Positions 1 to 5,610 of a stretch of 6,913 nucleotides of DNA are shown here, one piece after another (positions within the stretch are counted from its first letter, which is position 1; each line of letters starts with the position of its first letter). Source of the DNA: Acidobacteriota bacterium (lineage in GTDB: Bacteria; Acidobacteriota; Blastocatellia; Pyrinomonadales; Pyrinomonadaceae); assembly GCA_003222835.1 (NCBI GenBank), contig QHXE01000151.1, forward strand, positions 1 to 6,913, given 5' to 3'. The notes beneath the pieces were generated by a model that was given only the letters and a program-made list of their open reading frames with translations, searched no databases and was not told the DNA's origin. The position numbers and the translations under genes were made by a program.

Positions 1-1
1 C

Positions 2-865
2 ATTGAATATGACTTCGTCGACCCGAGGGAACTTTCTCCCTTCTTGGAAACAATTCGCTTTAAGGGGCTGTTTCTGGCCGGGCAAATCAATGGGACGACT
101 GGTTACGAAGAGGCCGCGTGTCAAGGGTTATTAGCCGGCATCAATGCTGGCCTGACGGCTTTAGGCAAACCGCTGTTTCGGTTGGATCGGAGAGAGTCAT
201 ACATAGGTGTATTGGTAGATGACCTTATCCGGCACGGTGTCGATGAGCCCTATCGCATGTTTACCTCGCGCTCCGAGTACCGTTTGGCCTTGAGATATGA
301 TAATGCCGACGAACGTCTGGCACCCCACGGTCGTCGACTTGGGCTAACGGGCGATGAAGAATGGGAGCGGTTTAATAAACGGAGAGCCAGATTAGCTTCT
401 GCTCGCCGAGTTCTTAAGGAGCACAAGCTTCATCGATCAGACACGCAACTTCGGGCTTTAGGACAGATCGCCGGGCAAGACCTCGGAGACTCAATTACTC
501 TCGCCGAACTTGCGCTCCGTCCCCGCATGAATGCTGAACTGCTTTTCGATCTTGTTCCGGCAGGCGAGAGAGGTGAGATCGGGATCTCAGATTTTGAGTC
601 TGCGCTCGCGGATCATTTGTATTCCGGATATCTAGGTTCTCAGGAAAATATGCTTCGCCGACTTAACCAACACGACAACCTCAACATTCCGTCCGGTTTT
701 TCATTTCGAGATGTTAATAGCCTTTCCCACGAGATGATCGAGCGTCTCGAGCGGGCTCGTCCCGTTAGCTTTGGTCAGGCCCGACAAATTCCAGGAATAA
801 CTCCAACTGCTTTGGCCAATCTCCTCGTGCGGTTGACCATCACTCAATCTCAAGTTCACGCCTGA
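2..865 (+). CDS. mnmG: tRNA uridine-5-carboxymethylaminomethyl modification enzyme MnmG (GidA), 3' part
   Basis: The gene is cut by the window's left edge; 287 codons remain of the roughly 620-650 usual for the family. In the family, MnmG binds FAD and works with MnmE in the cytoplasm to place a carboxymethylaminomethyl group on C5 of the wobble uridine of certain tRNAs. The visible part opens with [10 protein letters not shown] and the FAD-domain signature [21 protein letters not shown], in which a Cys sits where a small residue (Ala/Ser/Gly) is usual. [20 protein letters not shown] follows. The C-terminal helical domain, which in the family contacts tRNA and MnmE, ends with [15 protein letters not shown], the IP-containing segment, [20 protein letters not shown] and a final helix. 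The TGA stop lies 5 bases before parS. The gene usually next, rsmG (gidB), is absent. Identification is very secure; the N-terminal half cannot be judged. Confidence 0.97.
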   Translation: MEYDFVDPRELSPFLETIRFKGLFLAGQINGTTGYEEAACQGLLAGINAGLTALGKPLFRLDRRESYIGVLVDDLIRHGVDEPYRMFTSRSEYRLALRYDNADERLAPHGRRLGLTGDEEWERFNKRRARLASARRVLKEHKLHRSDTQLRALGQIAGQDLGDSITLAELALRPRMNAELLFDLVPAGERGEIGISDFESALADHLYSGYLGSQENMLRRLNQHDNLNIPSGFSFRDVNSLSHEMIERLERARPVSFGQARQIPGITPTALANLLVRLTITQSQVHA

Positions 866-870
866 TTAGG

Positions 871-886
871 TGTTTCACGTGAAACA
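871..886. promoter_or_regulatory. parS: parS centromere site (ParB binding site)
   Basis: The 16 bases TGTTTCACGTGAAACA form a perfect palindrome, which extends to 18 bases (870-887, GTG...CAC). It matches the well-known bacterial parS consensus TGTTNCACGTGAAACA. In this family ParB dimers load on parS, close as CTP-bound clamps and slide out to form the partition complex that ParA moves. It sits 5 bases after the mnmG stop and 97 bases before parA. It is the only full copy I see in the window. Confidence 0.95.
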
Positions 887-902
887 CTCTGCCGAATATA
901 AG
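874..902 (+). promoter_or_regulatory. candidate parAB promoter overlapping parS
   Basis: TATAAG (897-902) matches the sigma70-type -10 at five of six positions. Exactly 17 bases upstream is TTCACG (874-879), four of six matches to TTGACA. The -35 half lies wholly within parS, so ParB bound there would be expected to cover it, suggesting autorepression. A transcript from here would carry a leader of about 70 bases. This is inferred from motif matches only; the region has no other strong promoter. Confidence 0.35.
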
Positions 903-908
903 GCGAAT

Positions 909-928
909 GACTTCGTACGTACGTAGTC
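909..928. repeat. imperfect 20-bp palindrome in the parA leader
   Basis: The centre CGTACGTACG (914-923) is a perfect palindrome. One T/T mismatch (913 against 924) separates it from the outer arms GACT and AGTC, so 18 of 20 positions are symmetrical. It lies between parS and parA, about where a transcript from the candidate promoter would start. It could be an operator for a dimeric regulator. I know no family with this exact site, so the role is unknown. Confidence 0.5.
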
Positions 929-956
929 TCGCCCTCTCTGTTTGTGCTAATGTGTT

Positions 957-971
957 CGTGCTTAGAGCACG
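957..971. repeat. inverted repeat just upstream of parA
   Basis: CGTGCT-TAG-AGCACG is a perfect 6-bp inverted repeat with a 3-base spacer, ending 11 bases before the parA ATG. In RNA it would fold into a small hairpin beside the ribosome binding region; in DNA it could be a protein site. No T tract follows, so it is not a terminator. The function is not known. Confidence 0.55.
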
Positions 972-982
972 GTCGGATTTGA

Positions 983-1801
983 ATGGCAAGAACCATCGCC
1001 ATCGCAAACCAAAAAGGCGGTGTTGGTAAAACCACCACGGCTATTAATCTTGCCGCCTCACTTGCGCGGTTTACTCAGCGGGTTCTATTAGTAGATGTTG
1101 ACCCTCAAGCGAACGCGACATCTGGTTTGGGGATCCAGAGAGCTGCTTTCCCCTGTTCGACCTATCATCTTCTCGTACTAAACGAACCCATAACGAATCT
1201 CATCTTGCCGACAAATTTTGGCCTCGCCCTCGTCCCGTCGGATAGGAACCTTGCCGGAGCCGAGATCGAACTGGTTGACTTCCCTGACCGTGAGCTTCTC
1301 CTGAGAAAGGCCATTTCGCCAATTCGGGATGAGTATGACTTCATTATTATAGACTGTCCGCCCGCACTAAACCTCCTGACGTTGAATGCCCTCGCTGCCG
1401 CTGACGCTCTTTTGATTCCAATCCAATGTGAGTATTATGCGCTTGAAGGCGTCTCCGATCTCTTCAATACGCTTAGCCAGGTTAGACGAGTCATTAACCC
1501 GCAACTCAAAATCGAAGGTTTGCTCCTCACTATGTACGATGAGCGTACTAATCTATCTTCCGCCGTAGCAGCAGACCTCAGAAGTTTTTACGGGAGCATG
1601 GTCTGTGCGACCACCATTCCCAGAAACGTGCGGCTCGCCGAAGCGCCAAGCTATGGAAAGCCGATTATCCACTACGAGCCCCGATCTCGCGGCGCTGAAT
1701 CGTACTTACAACTTGCGAAGGAGGTTCTGGCACATGACAAAGAAACCGTTAGGTCGAGGGCTGAGCGCACTGCTCTCAGTGAACTCGCAGCCAGCGGATA
1801 A
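983..1801 (+). CDS. parA: chromosome partitioning ATPase ParA (Soj type)
   Basis: A 272-residue cytoplasmic P-loop ATPase of the MinD/ParA family. In the family, the ATP-bound dimer coats the nucleoid, and ParB-parS complexes follow its receding edge, separating new origins; Soj can also influence DnaA. The deviant Walker A is KGGVGKTT (residues 11-18, with signature Lys11 and Lys16). DVDPQAN (38-44) is the second motif, and IIIDCPP (121-127) is Walker B. Late motifs include ERTNLSSAV and RNVRLAEAPSYGKP. There is no N-terminal helix-turn-helix, so it is the short chromosomal type and not the plasmid P1/F type. The start MARTIAIANQKGG fits the family; only a weak GGA precedes it. The protein is slightly longer than usual (about 250-260). 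The extra tail, roughly from residue 251 on, is encoded within the 68-base overlap with parB. Confidence 0.95.
   Translation: MARTIAIANQKGGVGKTTTAINLAASLARFTQRVLLVDVDPQANATSGLGIQRAAFPCSTYHLLVLNEPITNLILPTNFGLALVPSDRNLAGAEIELVDFPDRELLLRKAISPIRDEYDFIIIDCPPALNLLTLNALAAADALLIPIQCEYYALEGVSDLFNTLSQVRRVINPQLKIEGLLLTMYDERTNLSSAVAADLRSFYGSMVCATTIPRNVRLAEAPSYGKPIIHYEPRSRGAESYLQLAKEVLAHDKETVRSRAERTALSELAASG
1718..1725 (+). promoter_or_regulatory. Shine-Dalgarno for parB, inside parA
   Basis: AAGGAGGT is a complete anti-16S complement, 8 bases before the ATG at 1734. It is the strongest ribosome binding site in the window. It fixes the parB start even though the parB frame stays open for another 129 bases upstream. 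It suggests parB has independent, strong initiation and does not depend on coupling at the parA stop. Confidence 0.85.
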
Positions 1802-2624
1802 CGAAGAGATTCGCGATGTTGAGATCGACCTTATTCGGCCCAACCAACAGCAACCGAGAACAACCTTCCAGGAGGAGAAACTTCAGGATCTCGCTCAATC
1901 CATACGTACGAGCGGCATTATTCAACCCGTACTTGTTCGGCGTCGCGGTGGCCTTTTCGAGCTTATCGCAGGCGAGCGACGATGGCGCGCGGCACAAATC
2001 GCCGGACTCTCTCGGATTCCGGCAATTGTACGAGACGTACCCGATGATCGACTCCTCGAGCTTGCTCTGATCGAAAACATCCAGCGCGAGGAATTAAATC
2101 CGGTTGAGGAAGCGAATGCTTACAAACGCCTCATCGAATCGCTGAATCTTACGCAAGAAGAGGTCGCTCAGCGGGTCGGCCGGGATCGCACTTTCATCAC
2201 CAATTATCTCCGAATTCTTAAGTTGCCCTCCGAGATTCAATCACTCCTTGAAATCGAAAAACTCTCCTTTGGGCATGCACGCGCCCTCTTAGGTCTGAGT
2301 GACGCCGTTCATCAACGACGTTTCGCTCAGAAAATCGTCAAGCACAGTTGGTCCGTGCGGGAAACTGAACGCCGGATACGGAACGCTTCTCAGGGAGCCA
2401 GAAAGTCTGCCCGCCGAACCCAGCTACCTCAAATCGATCCAAACATTCGCGCTGCAGAAGCAAAGATCCGTCGGCGATTGGGAACTCAAGTTCGAATAAT
2501 TTCAGCCAAGGCCGGCGTGCCAGGCAGAATTGAAATCGAGTACTACAATGCCCAGGATCTGGATCGAATTTACAATCTAATTCTGGCCAGCGACGCACAC
2601 ACGTTCGCGGCTTCGATCTCCTAA
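1734..2624 (+). CDS. parB: chromosome partitioning protein ParB (Spo0J type)
   Basis: A 296-residue parS-binding protein and, in this family, a CTP-dependent DNA clamp. The N-terminal peptide KKPLGRGLSALL is the conserved segment that stimulates ParA ATPase. The CTP-binding domain shows QQPRTTF (39-45), GIIQPVLVRR (61-70) and the key box GERRWRA (80-86), then ENIQREELNPVEEA (114-127). A helix-turn-helix (LTQEEVAQRVGRDRTFITNYLRILKL, about 139-164, described by its ends) reads parS. A basic linker (about 212-228) leads to the C-terminal dimerisation segment around 263-285. The length is normal. The ATG at 1734 is chosen because of the perfect Shine-Dalgarno and because it puts LGRGL near the N-terminus. 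It overlaps parA by 68 bases; the matching parS is at 871. Confidence 0.95.
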   Translation: MTKKPLGRGLSALLSVNSQPADNEEIRDVEIDLIRPNQQQPRTTFQEEKLQDLAQSIRTSGIIQPVLVRRRGGLFELIAGERRWRAAQIAGLSRIPAIVRDVPDDRLLELALIENIQREELNPVEEANAYKRLIESLNLTQEEVAQRVGRDRTFITNYLRILKLPSEIQSLLEIEKLSFGHARALLGLSDAVHQRRFAQKIVKHSWSVRETERRIRNASQGARKSARRTQLPQIDPNIRAAEAKIRRRLGTQVRIISAKAGVPGRIEIEYYNAQDLDRIYNLILASDAHTFAASIS

Positions 2625-2653
2625 CCAGCAGGAACTTCCTTAAACTCCTCAAC

Positions 2654-2690
2654 GGGCATAGGCTGCACTAGAAACCTCCCTGTTTTTCTT
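2654..2690 (+). terminator. candidate intrinsic terminator after parB
   Basis: GGG (2654-2656) and AGG (2660-2662), separated by a 3-base bulge, can pair with CCT (2675-2677) and CCC (2678-2680). This gives a 6-bp bulged stem with a 12-base loop. TGTTTTTCTT follows at once. The T-rich tail is good but the stem is short and bulged, so it is a moderate candidate for ending the parAB transcript 30 bases after the parB stop. Confidence 0.35.
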
Positions 2691-2752
2691 GCACCCGATA
2701 AGAGCGTTGTGTTAGGTTTTCGCATTCACTGGCCTTTTCCGTAAGCGGGCCT

Positions 2753-2781
2753 TTGCTGTTGTAATTTGTAGTTCTTGTTAT
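2753..2781 (+). promoter_or_regulatory. weak candidate dnaA promoter
   Basis: The 164-base gap before dnaA has no gene and no clear DnaA box. The best -10-like hexamer is TGTTAT (2776-2781, four of six), with TTGCTG (2753-2758, three of six) 17 bases upstream. If used, transcription would begin at about 2788-2789, that is, at the dnaA ATG itself. This agrees with the absence of any Shine-Dalgarno there, but the motif match alone is weak. Confidence 0.25.
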
Positions 2782-2788
2782 TTCTCTA

Positions 2789-4186
2789 ATGCGAATCGAG
2801 CGAGACAGCCCCTCCAGCATTGCGTTTGTAGCAGCGCTTCAACGCAACCTGACCAAGCAAGCATTCGAAACCTGGTTCCGACCTCTAACGGTTACAAAGC
2901 AATCGTCCGACGGAAAACTGAGAATTTCTGTCCCGAACACGGTCGCCAAGGAATGGATTCTATCGAACTATTCATTTGCACTAGAGCAATCTTTGAAGGA
3001 GGTGAGTCTCGGCACCGACCGAATCGAATGGATAGTAAGTGCCTCTCATCAGGAAAATAGTTCACTTAGCGGTGACTGTAAAACTGAGCCAACAAACAGT
3101 AACAGTCGACGAGCGGAGACTTCGCCGGAGCCGCCAATTAGTCTTTCGGCGCTTTCATCATCCTCACTAAACGAGAAATATACGTTCGGAAGTTTCGTTG
3201 TCGCATCTTGTAATCGATTTGCTCATGCCGCCACGCAGGCTGTCGCGGATGGTCCCGGCAAAACCTACAACCCGCTTTACATCTATGGAGGGGTGGGGCT
3301 TGGCAAGACGCATCTTATTCAAGCCACTGGCCATGCCATCAGGGCCGCAAACCCCACCTTACAAGTCGTCTATGTTTCACTTGAGCGGTTCATGAATGAA
3401 TTAATCAATGCGATCAGGTATGGTTACGATAAGACCCAACTCTTTCGGGAAAAGTACCGCTCGATCGATGTTCTGCTAATCGACGATGTTCAGTTTATCG
3501 CGGGGAAAGAGCGGACTCAGGAAGAATTCTTTCACACATTCAATGCTCTCTACGACGCTCAGAAGCAAATAGTACTCACCTCAGATTGCCCGCCGCGCGA
3601 GATTCCAGAAATCGAGGAGCGGCTTCATTCCAGGTTCGAGTGGGGACTAATTGCGGACATCGAGCCACCCGATCTCGAAACCAAGATCGCCATTCTGAAA
3701 AGGAAAGCCGAAATACAGCGAGTTGATCTCCCGGATGATGTGGCTTTCTTTCTAGCAAGTAATAGTAAGCACAACATCAGAGAACTAGAAGGCTCGCTCG
3801 TCAGGGTGTTGGCAATGGCTTCGCTCCGCGGCTTACGCGTTTCCAAGGCGCTGGCACAAGAAGCATTGCGCCACGTATCGAAACATAACGATGATCACGC
3901 AGTATCCGTCCCTCGAATTCAGAAGGTAGTAGCCGAATATTACAAAGTGACCGTGGATAATCTGAGGGTTCGCTCAAACGCTCGCCATTTTCTTGTTCCG
4001 AGACAGATAGCAATGTATCTTTGCAAGCGCCTGACGAAGGCCAGCTACCCTGAGATTGCAAGACAGTTCGGCGGGAAGCATCACACCACGGTAATTCACT
4101 CTGTGGAAAAAATTGAGGGCCTCATCGCTAAGGATTCGGAACTTGGTGCTACGGTGAAACGACTAATCGAGAGCATAAGCGATTAA
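2789..4186 (+). CDS. dnaA: chromosomal replication initiator DnaA
   Basis: A 465-residue AAA+ ATPase that, in the family, binds DnaA boxes at oriC, oligomerises with ATP and melts the origin for helicase loading. Domain I (about 1-85) includes FETWFRPL. Domain II (about 87-128) is a Ser-rich linker. Domain III has Walker A GGVGLGKTH (167-175), Walker B VLLIDDVQF (228-236), sensor I IVLTSDCPP (261-269), the arginine-finger box RLHSRFEWG (278-286) and sensor II NIRELEGSL (329-337). Domain IV has VPRQIAMYLC and the DnaA signature FGGKHHTTVIHSVEKIE (427-443). The residue matching E. coli Arg399 (minor-groove contact) appears to be Asn397. The ATG at 2789 is the only sensible start: TAA lies 27 bases upstream in frame. 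No Shine-Dalgarno precedes it. The origin lies directly downstream. Confidence 0.97.
   Translation: MRIERDSPSSIAFVAALQRNLTKQAFETWFRPLTVTKQSSDGKLRISVPNTVAKEWILSNYSFALEQSLKEVSLGTDRIEWIVSASHQENSSLSGDCKTEPTNSNSRRAETSPEPPISLSALSSSSLNEKYTFGSFVVASCNRFAHAATQAVADGPGKTYNPLYIYGGVGLGKTHLIQATGHAIRAANPTLQVVYVSLERFMNELINAIRYGYDKTQLFREKYRSIDVLLIDDVQFIAGKERTQEEFFHTFNALYDAQKQIVLTSDCPPREIPEIEERLHSRFEWGLIADIEPPDLETKIAILKRKAEIQRVDLPDDVAFFLASNSKHNIRELEGSLVRVLAMASLRGLRVSKALAQEALRHVSKHNDDHAVSVPRIQKVVAEYYKVTVDNLRVRSNARHFLVPRQIAMYLCKRLTKASYPEIARQFGGKHHTTVIHSVEKIEGLIAKDSELGATVKRLIESISD
4102..4110 (-). promoter_or_regulatory. DnaA box inside the 3' end of dnaA
   Basis: TGTGGAAAA is the reverse complement of TTTTCCACA, a full match to the relaxed DnaA box TTWTNCACA. 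It is the same word as the box at 4209-4217, inverted. It lies in the codons for HSVEK of the DnaA signature, so coding constraint could explain it. Its position just outside oriC makes a real box plausible. Confidence 0.45.
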
Positions 4187-4208
4187 ACCGGCTCCCGACA
4201 TCCGGTTG

Positions 4209-4217
4209 TTTTCCACA
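4209..4217 (+). promoter_or_regulatory. DnaA box TTTTCCACA
   Basis: The nine bases match TTWTNCACA fully and differ from the E. coli box TTATCCACA only at position 3. It is the first box of the intergenic region, 22 bases after the dnaA stop. Confidence 0.7.
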
Positions 4218-4245
4218 ATCAAACAAAGAGAGCGGAAGTCGGGGC

Positions 4246-4254
4246 TGTGGAAGA
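4246..4254 (-). promoter_or_regulatory. DnaA box-like site, reverse
   Basis: TGTGGAAGA reads TCTTCCACA on the minus strand: one mismatch to TTWTNCACA, with the CCACA core kept. It faces the box at 4209-4217. A lower-affinity site is likely if the region is oriC. Confidence 0.45.
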
Positions 4255-4266
4255 AGAAAACTAAAT

Positions 4267-4281
4267 GCGTTGATCCAACGC
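4267..4281. repeat. inverted repeat in oriC
   Basis: GCGTTG-ATC-CAACGC is a perfect 6-bp inverted repeat with a 3-base spacer, between the outer box pair and the unwinding region. It contains no DnaA core. It may be a site for another origin-binding protein; no T tract follows, so it is not a terminator. Confidence 0.55.
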
Positions 4282-4343
4282 CCCACCGGTGATAAGAACA
4301 GTTTATTCAAGTCGCAACTTCATAAATCTCAGGGTCCTTTTCC

Positions 4344-4360
4344 CTTTCCACAGTTTCACA
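4344..4360 (+). promoter_or_regulatory. two adjoining DnaA box-like sites next to the trios
   Basis: CTTTCCACA (4344-4352) has one mismatch to TTWTNCACA, and AGTTTCACA (4352-4360) has two; they share one base and point the same way. They lie directly upstream of the DnaA-trio run, separated by GGCAATA, as expected for the boxes that feed a DnaA filament into the unwinding region. Confidence 0.55.
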
Positions 4361-4367
4361 GGCAATA

Positions 4368-4379
4368 CTACTATTACTA
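4368..4379 (+). other. DnaA-trio element
   Basis: CTA-CTA-TTA-CTA reads as consecutive triplets, equal to 3'-GAT-5' repeats on the other strand, the DnaA-trio motif on which DnaA binds single-stranded DNA. The run follows same-strand boxes and precedes an A+T-rich segment. As I recall, the first eleven bases resemble the B. subtilis trio run closely. Confidence 0.65.
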
Positions 4380-4382
4380 GAG

Positions 4383-4420
4383 TTCTTAAAACATCTTAAT
4401 AAAATATCAGTTAGAAATAT
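4383..4420. other. A+T-rich likely DNA unwinding element
   Basis: Of 38 bases, 32 are A or T (84%), well above the flanking genes. It begins just after the trio run, where strand opening would start. The limits are approximate. Confidence 0.6.
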
Positions 4421-4425
4421 TGGCC

Positions 4426-4434
4426 TGTGCAAAC
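4426..4434 (-). promoter_or_regulatory. DnaA box-like site upstream of dnaN
   Basis: TGTGCAAAC reads GTTTGCACA on the minus strand, one mismatch to TTWTNCACA. It sits 14 bases upstream of the candidate dnaN -10, so DnaA bound here could affect dnaN transcription. Confidence 0.35.
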
Positions 4435-4447
4435 GGTATTTGTGATA

Positions 4448-4453
4448 TATAAG
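4448..4453 (+). promoter_or_regulatory. candidate dnaN -10 element
   Basis: TATAAG matches TATAAT at five of six positions, 26 bases before the dnaN ATG. No good -35 lies 16-18 bases upstream. The same hexamer is the candidate -10 of parA. Confidence 0.35.
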
Positions 4454-4465
4454 AACGCAAAAACT

Positions 4466-4471
4466 GAGGTG
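4466..4471 (+). promoter_or_regulatory. ribosome binding site of dnaN
   Basis: GAGGTG lies 8 bases before the ATG at 4480, a good Shine-Dalgarno that fixes the dnaN start. Confidence 0.75.
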
Positions 4472-4479
4472 TTTAGAAA

Positions 4480-5595
4480 ATGCAATTTGTAGTTGCGCGC
4501 GGTGTGCTGCAAAAGGAGTTGGCTTTCGTTCAGGGCGTGGTTGAAAGGAAGAACACTATTCCTGTGTTAGCGAACATCCTGATCGAGTCTGCGGGTGAAG
4601 ATTCGATTCGGATTAGCGGAACTGACCTCGATGTCACAATAAGGTGCGATGCCGACGCTCAGGAGATTTCTTCTCAGGGAGCGATGTGCGTTCAAGCGCG
4701 GAAGCTGTTTGATATCGCGAGATTACTTCCGGACGCGCCCGTGAAGTTTCATAAAGAAGAAAATGAATGGGTAACCGTCGAGTGTGACCAGTCAAAATTC
4801 AGACTGCCCGGAATCTCGAAGGATACTTTTCCCGAGTTGCCAGGGTTTAAATCCACACCACTTAAATTGCCGGCCTCTCTGCTTAAGCTGCTAATTGACC
4901 GTACAATCTTTGCAATCACGCAAGAGGAGGGACGATACACGCTATCGGGCGCAAAATTCGAGTTGGACGGACAAGGAATTACGATGGTGACAACTGATGG
5001 TCACCGGCTGGCTTTCGCATCAACCAAGGAAATCGGTAGCGACGCCCAGAATACTACTCTGGATGTTTTGATCCCACGAAAAACTCTTGCCGAACTCACA
5101 AAGCTCACATCTGATTTTGATGGTGACATAAGTTTGGGCGCGGACGAAAACCACGTCTACTTCCAGATAGGTTCGAGGCTTTTGATTTCGCGATTGTTAA
5201 CTGGCCAGTTCCCTAACTATGAAATGGTGATGCCCAAGAACAACGATCGTATGGCTGTCTTCGACACGCTAAGTCTCAACCAGGCTATTCGTCGCGTCGC
5301 TTTGATGGCGGACGATCGTTCGCATGCGATTAGATTTCATCTCAGCAAAGAACAATTGTTGATTAGCTCACAGAACGCGGAAGAGGGCGAGGCGCGTGAG
5401 ACTCTCGGAACAGACTTCGATGGTGAAGACACTGAGATAGGGTTCAATGCGCAATACCTACAGGACTTTTTAAACGTAGTAGGATCCGAAAAGATTGCTT
5501 TCGAGTTCAAGGACGGAAATTCACAAGCTCAATTGAAGCCGATATCGGAAGAGAAGCAAGACTACAGATACGTAGTAATGCCGATGAGACTGTGA
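4480..5595 (+). CDS. dnaN: DNA polymerase III beta subunit (sliding clamp)
   Basis: A 371-residue protein, normal for the family (about 365-380). The dimer encircles DNA and tethers polymerase III; it also recruits many replication and repair proteins through a hydrophobic pocket. Three similar clamp domains are expected, about 1-120, 125-250 and 250-371. Marker segments are RKNTIPVLANILIES (23-37), FPELP (117-121), TTDGHRLAFA (171-180), IPRKTL (198-203), TGQFPNYE (241-248) and the C-terminal YVVMPMRL (364-371), which forms part of the binding pocket. The ATG with GAGGTG 8 bases upstream is clear. It has its own promoter region within oriC and a strong terminator downstream, so it may be transcribed alone. 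Codon-strand composition is clearly G-rich in places, as for a leading-strand gene. Confidence 0.97.
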   Translation: MQFVVARGVLQKELAFVQGVVERKNTIPVLANILIESAGEDSIRISGTDLDVTIRCDADAQEISSQGAMCVQARKLFDIARLLPDAPVKFHKEENEWVTVECDQSKFRLPGISKDTFPELPGFKSTPLKLPASLLKLLIDRTIFAITQEEGRYTLSGAKFELDGQGITMVTTDGHRLAFASTKEIGSDAQNTTLDVLIPRKTLAELTKLTSDFDGDISLGADENHVYFQIGSRLLISRLLTGQFPNYEMVMPKNNDRMAVFDTLSLNQAIRRVALMADDRSHAIRFHLSKEQLLISSQNAEEGEARETLGTDFDGEDTEIGFNAQYLQDFLNVVGSEKIAFEFKDGNSQAQLKPISEEKQDYRYVVMPMRL

Positions 5596-5610
5596 TTTTT
5601 CGCACAATAG

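Larger units (their letters stand above)
4187..4479. other. oriC: replication origin oriC, dnaA-dnaN intergenic region
   Basis: This 293-base stretch holds no credible gene. It has DnaA boxes in both orientations, an inverted repeat, two adjoining boxes leading into a DnaA-trio run, then an A+T-rich segment and the dnaN promoter region. That order (boxes, trios, unwinding region) is the basal unwinding layout described for Bacillus subtilis. The flanking dnaA and dnaN are the classic neighbours of oriC. Sampled coding-strand composition changes from C-rich (parA) to G-rich (dnaN) across it. Origin activity is inferred and not demonstrated. Confidence 0.85.

Noticed and set aside
1605..1733. 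Upstream extension of the parB frame
   Set aside because: The frame is open, but the added residues have no ParB similarity and overlap ParA core motifs; the perfect Shine-Dalgarno before 1734 settles the start.
2338..2652. 104-codon open frame on the minus strand opposite parB
   Set aside because: No recognisable domain and no ribosome binding site, and it lies wholly opposite clear ParB coding sequence; it is a shadow frame. The same holds for the other short frames opposite or within the seven genes.
3373..3380. TGTTTCAC, a parS half-site inside dnaA
   Set aside because: The other half diverges (TTGAGCGG), so there is no palindrome; eight-base matches are expected by chance.
3952..3960. 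CGTGGATAA, one mismatch from an inverted TTATCCACA box
   Set aside because: Lies in a conserved dnaA coding stretch about 230 bases from the intergenic region; single-mismatch hits are common by chance.
4186..4207. Hairpin AACCGG/CCGGTT directly after dnaA as a terminator
   Set aside because: Only six pairs with a 10-base loop and a short GTTTTCC tail, which is also part of the first DnaA box. Too weak to call a terminator.
5598..5606. TTTCGCACA after dnaN as a DnaA box
   Set aside because: Mismatch at a fixed T of TTWTNCACA, isolated, and next to a terminator; no support from neighbours.
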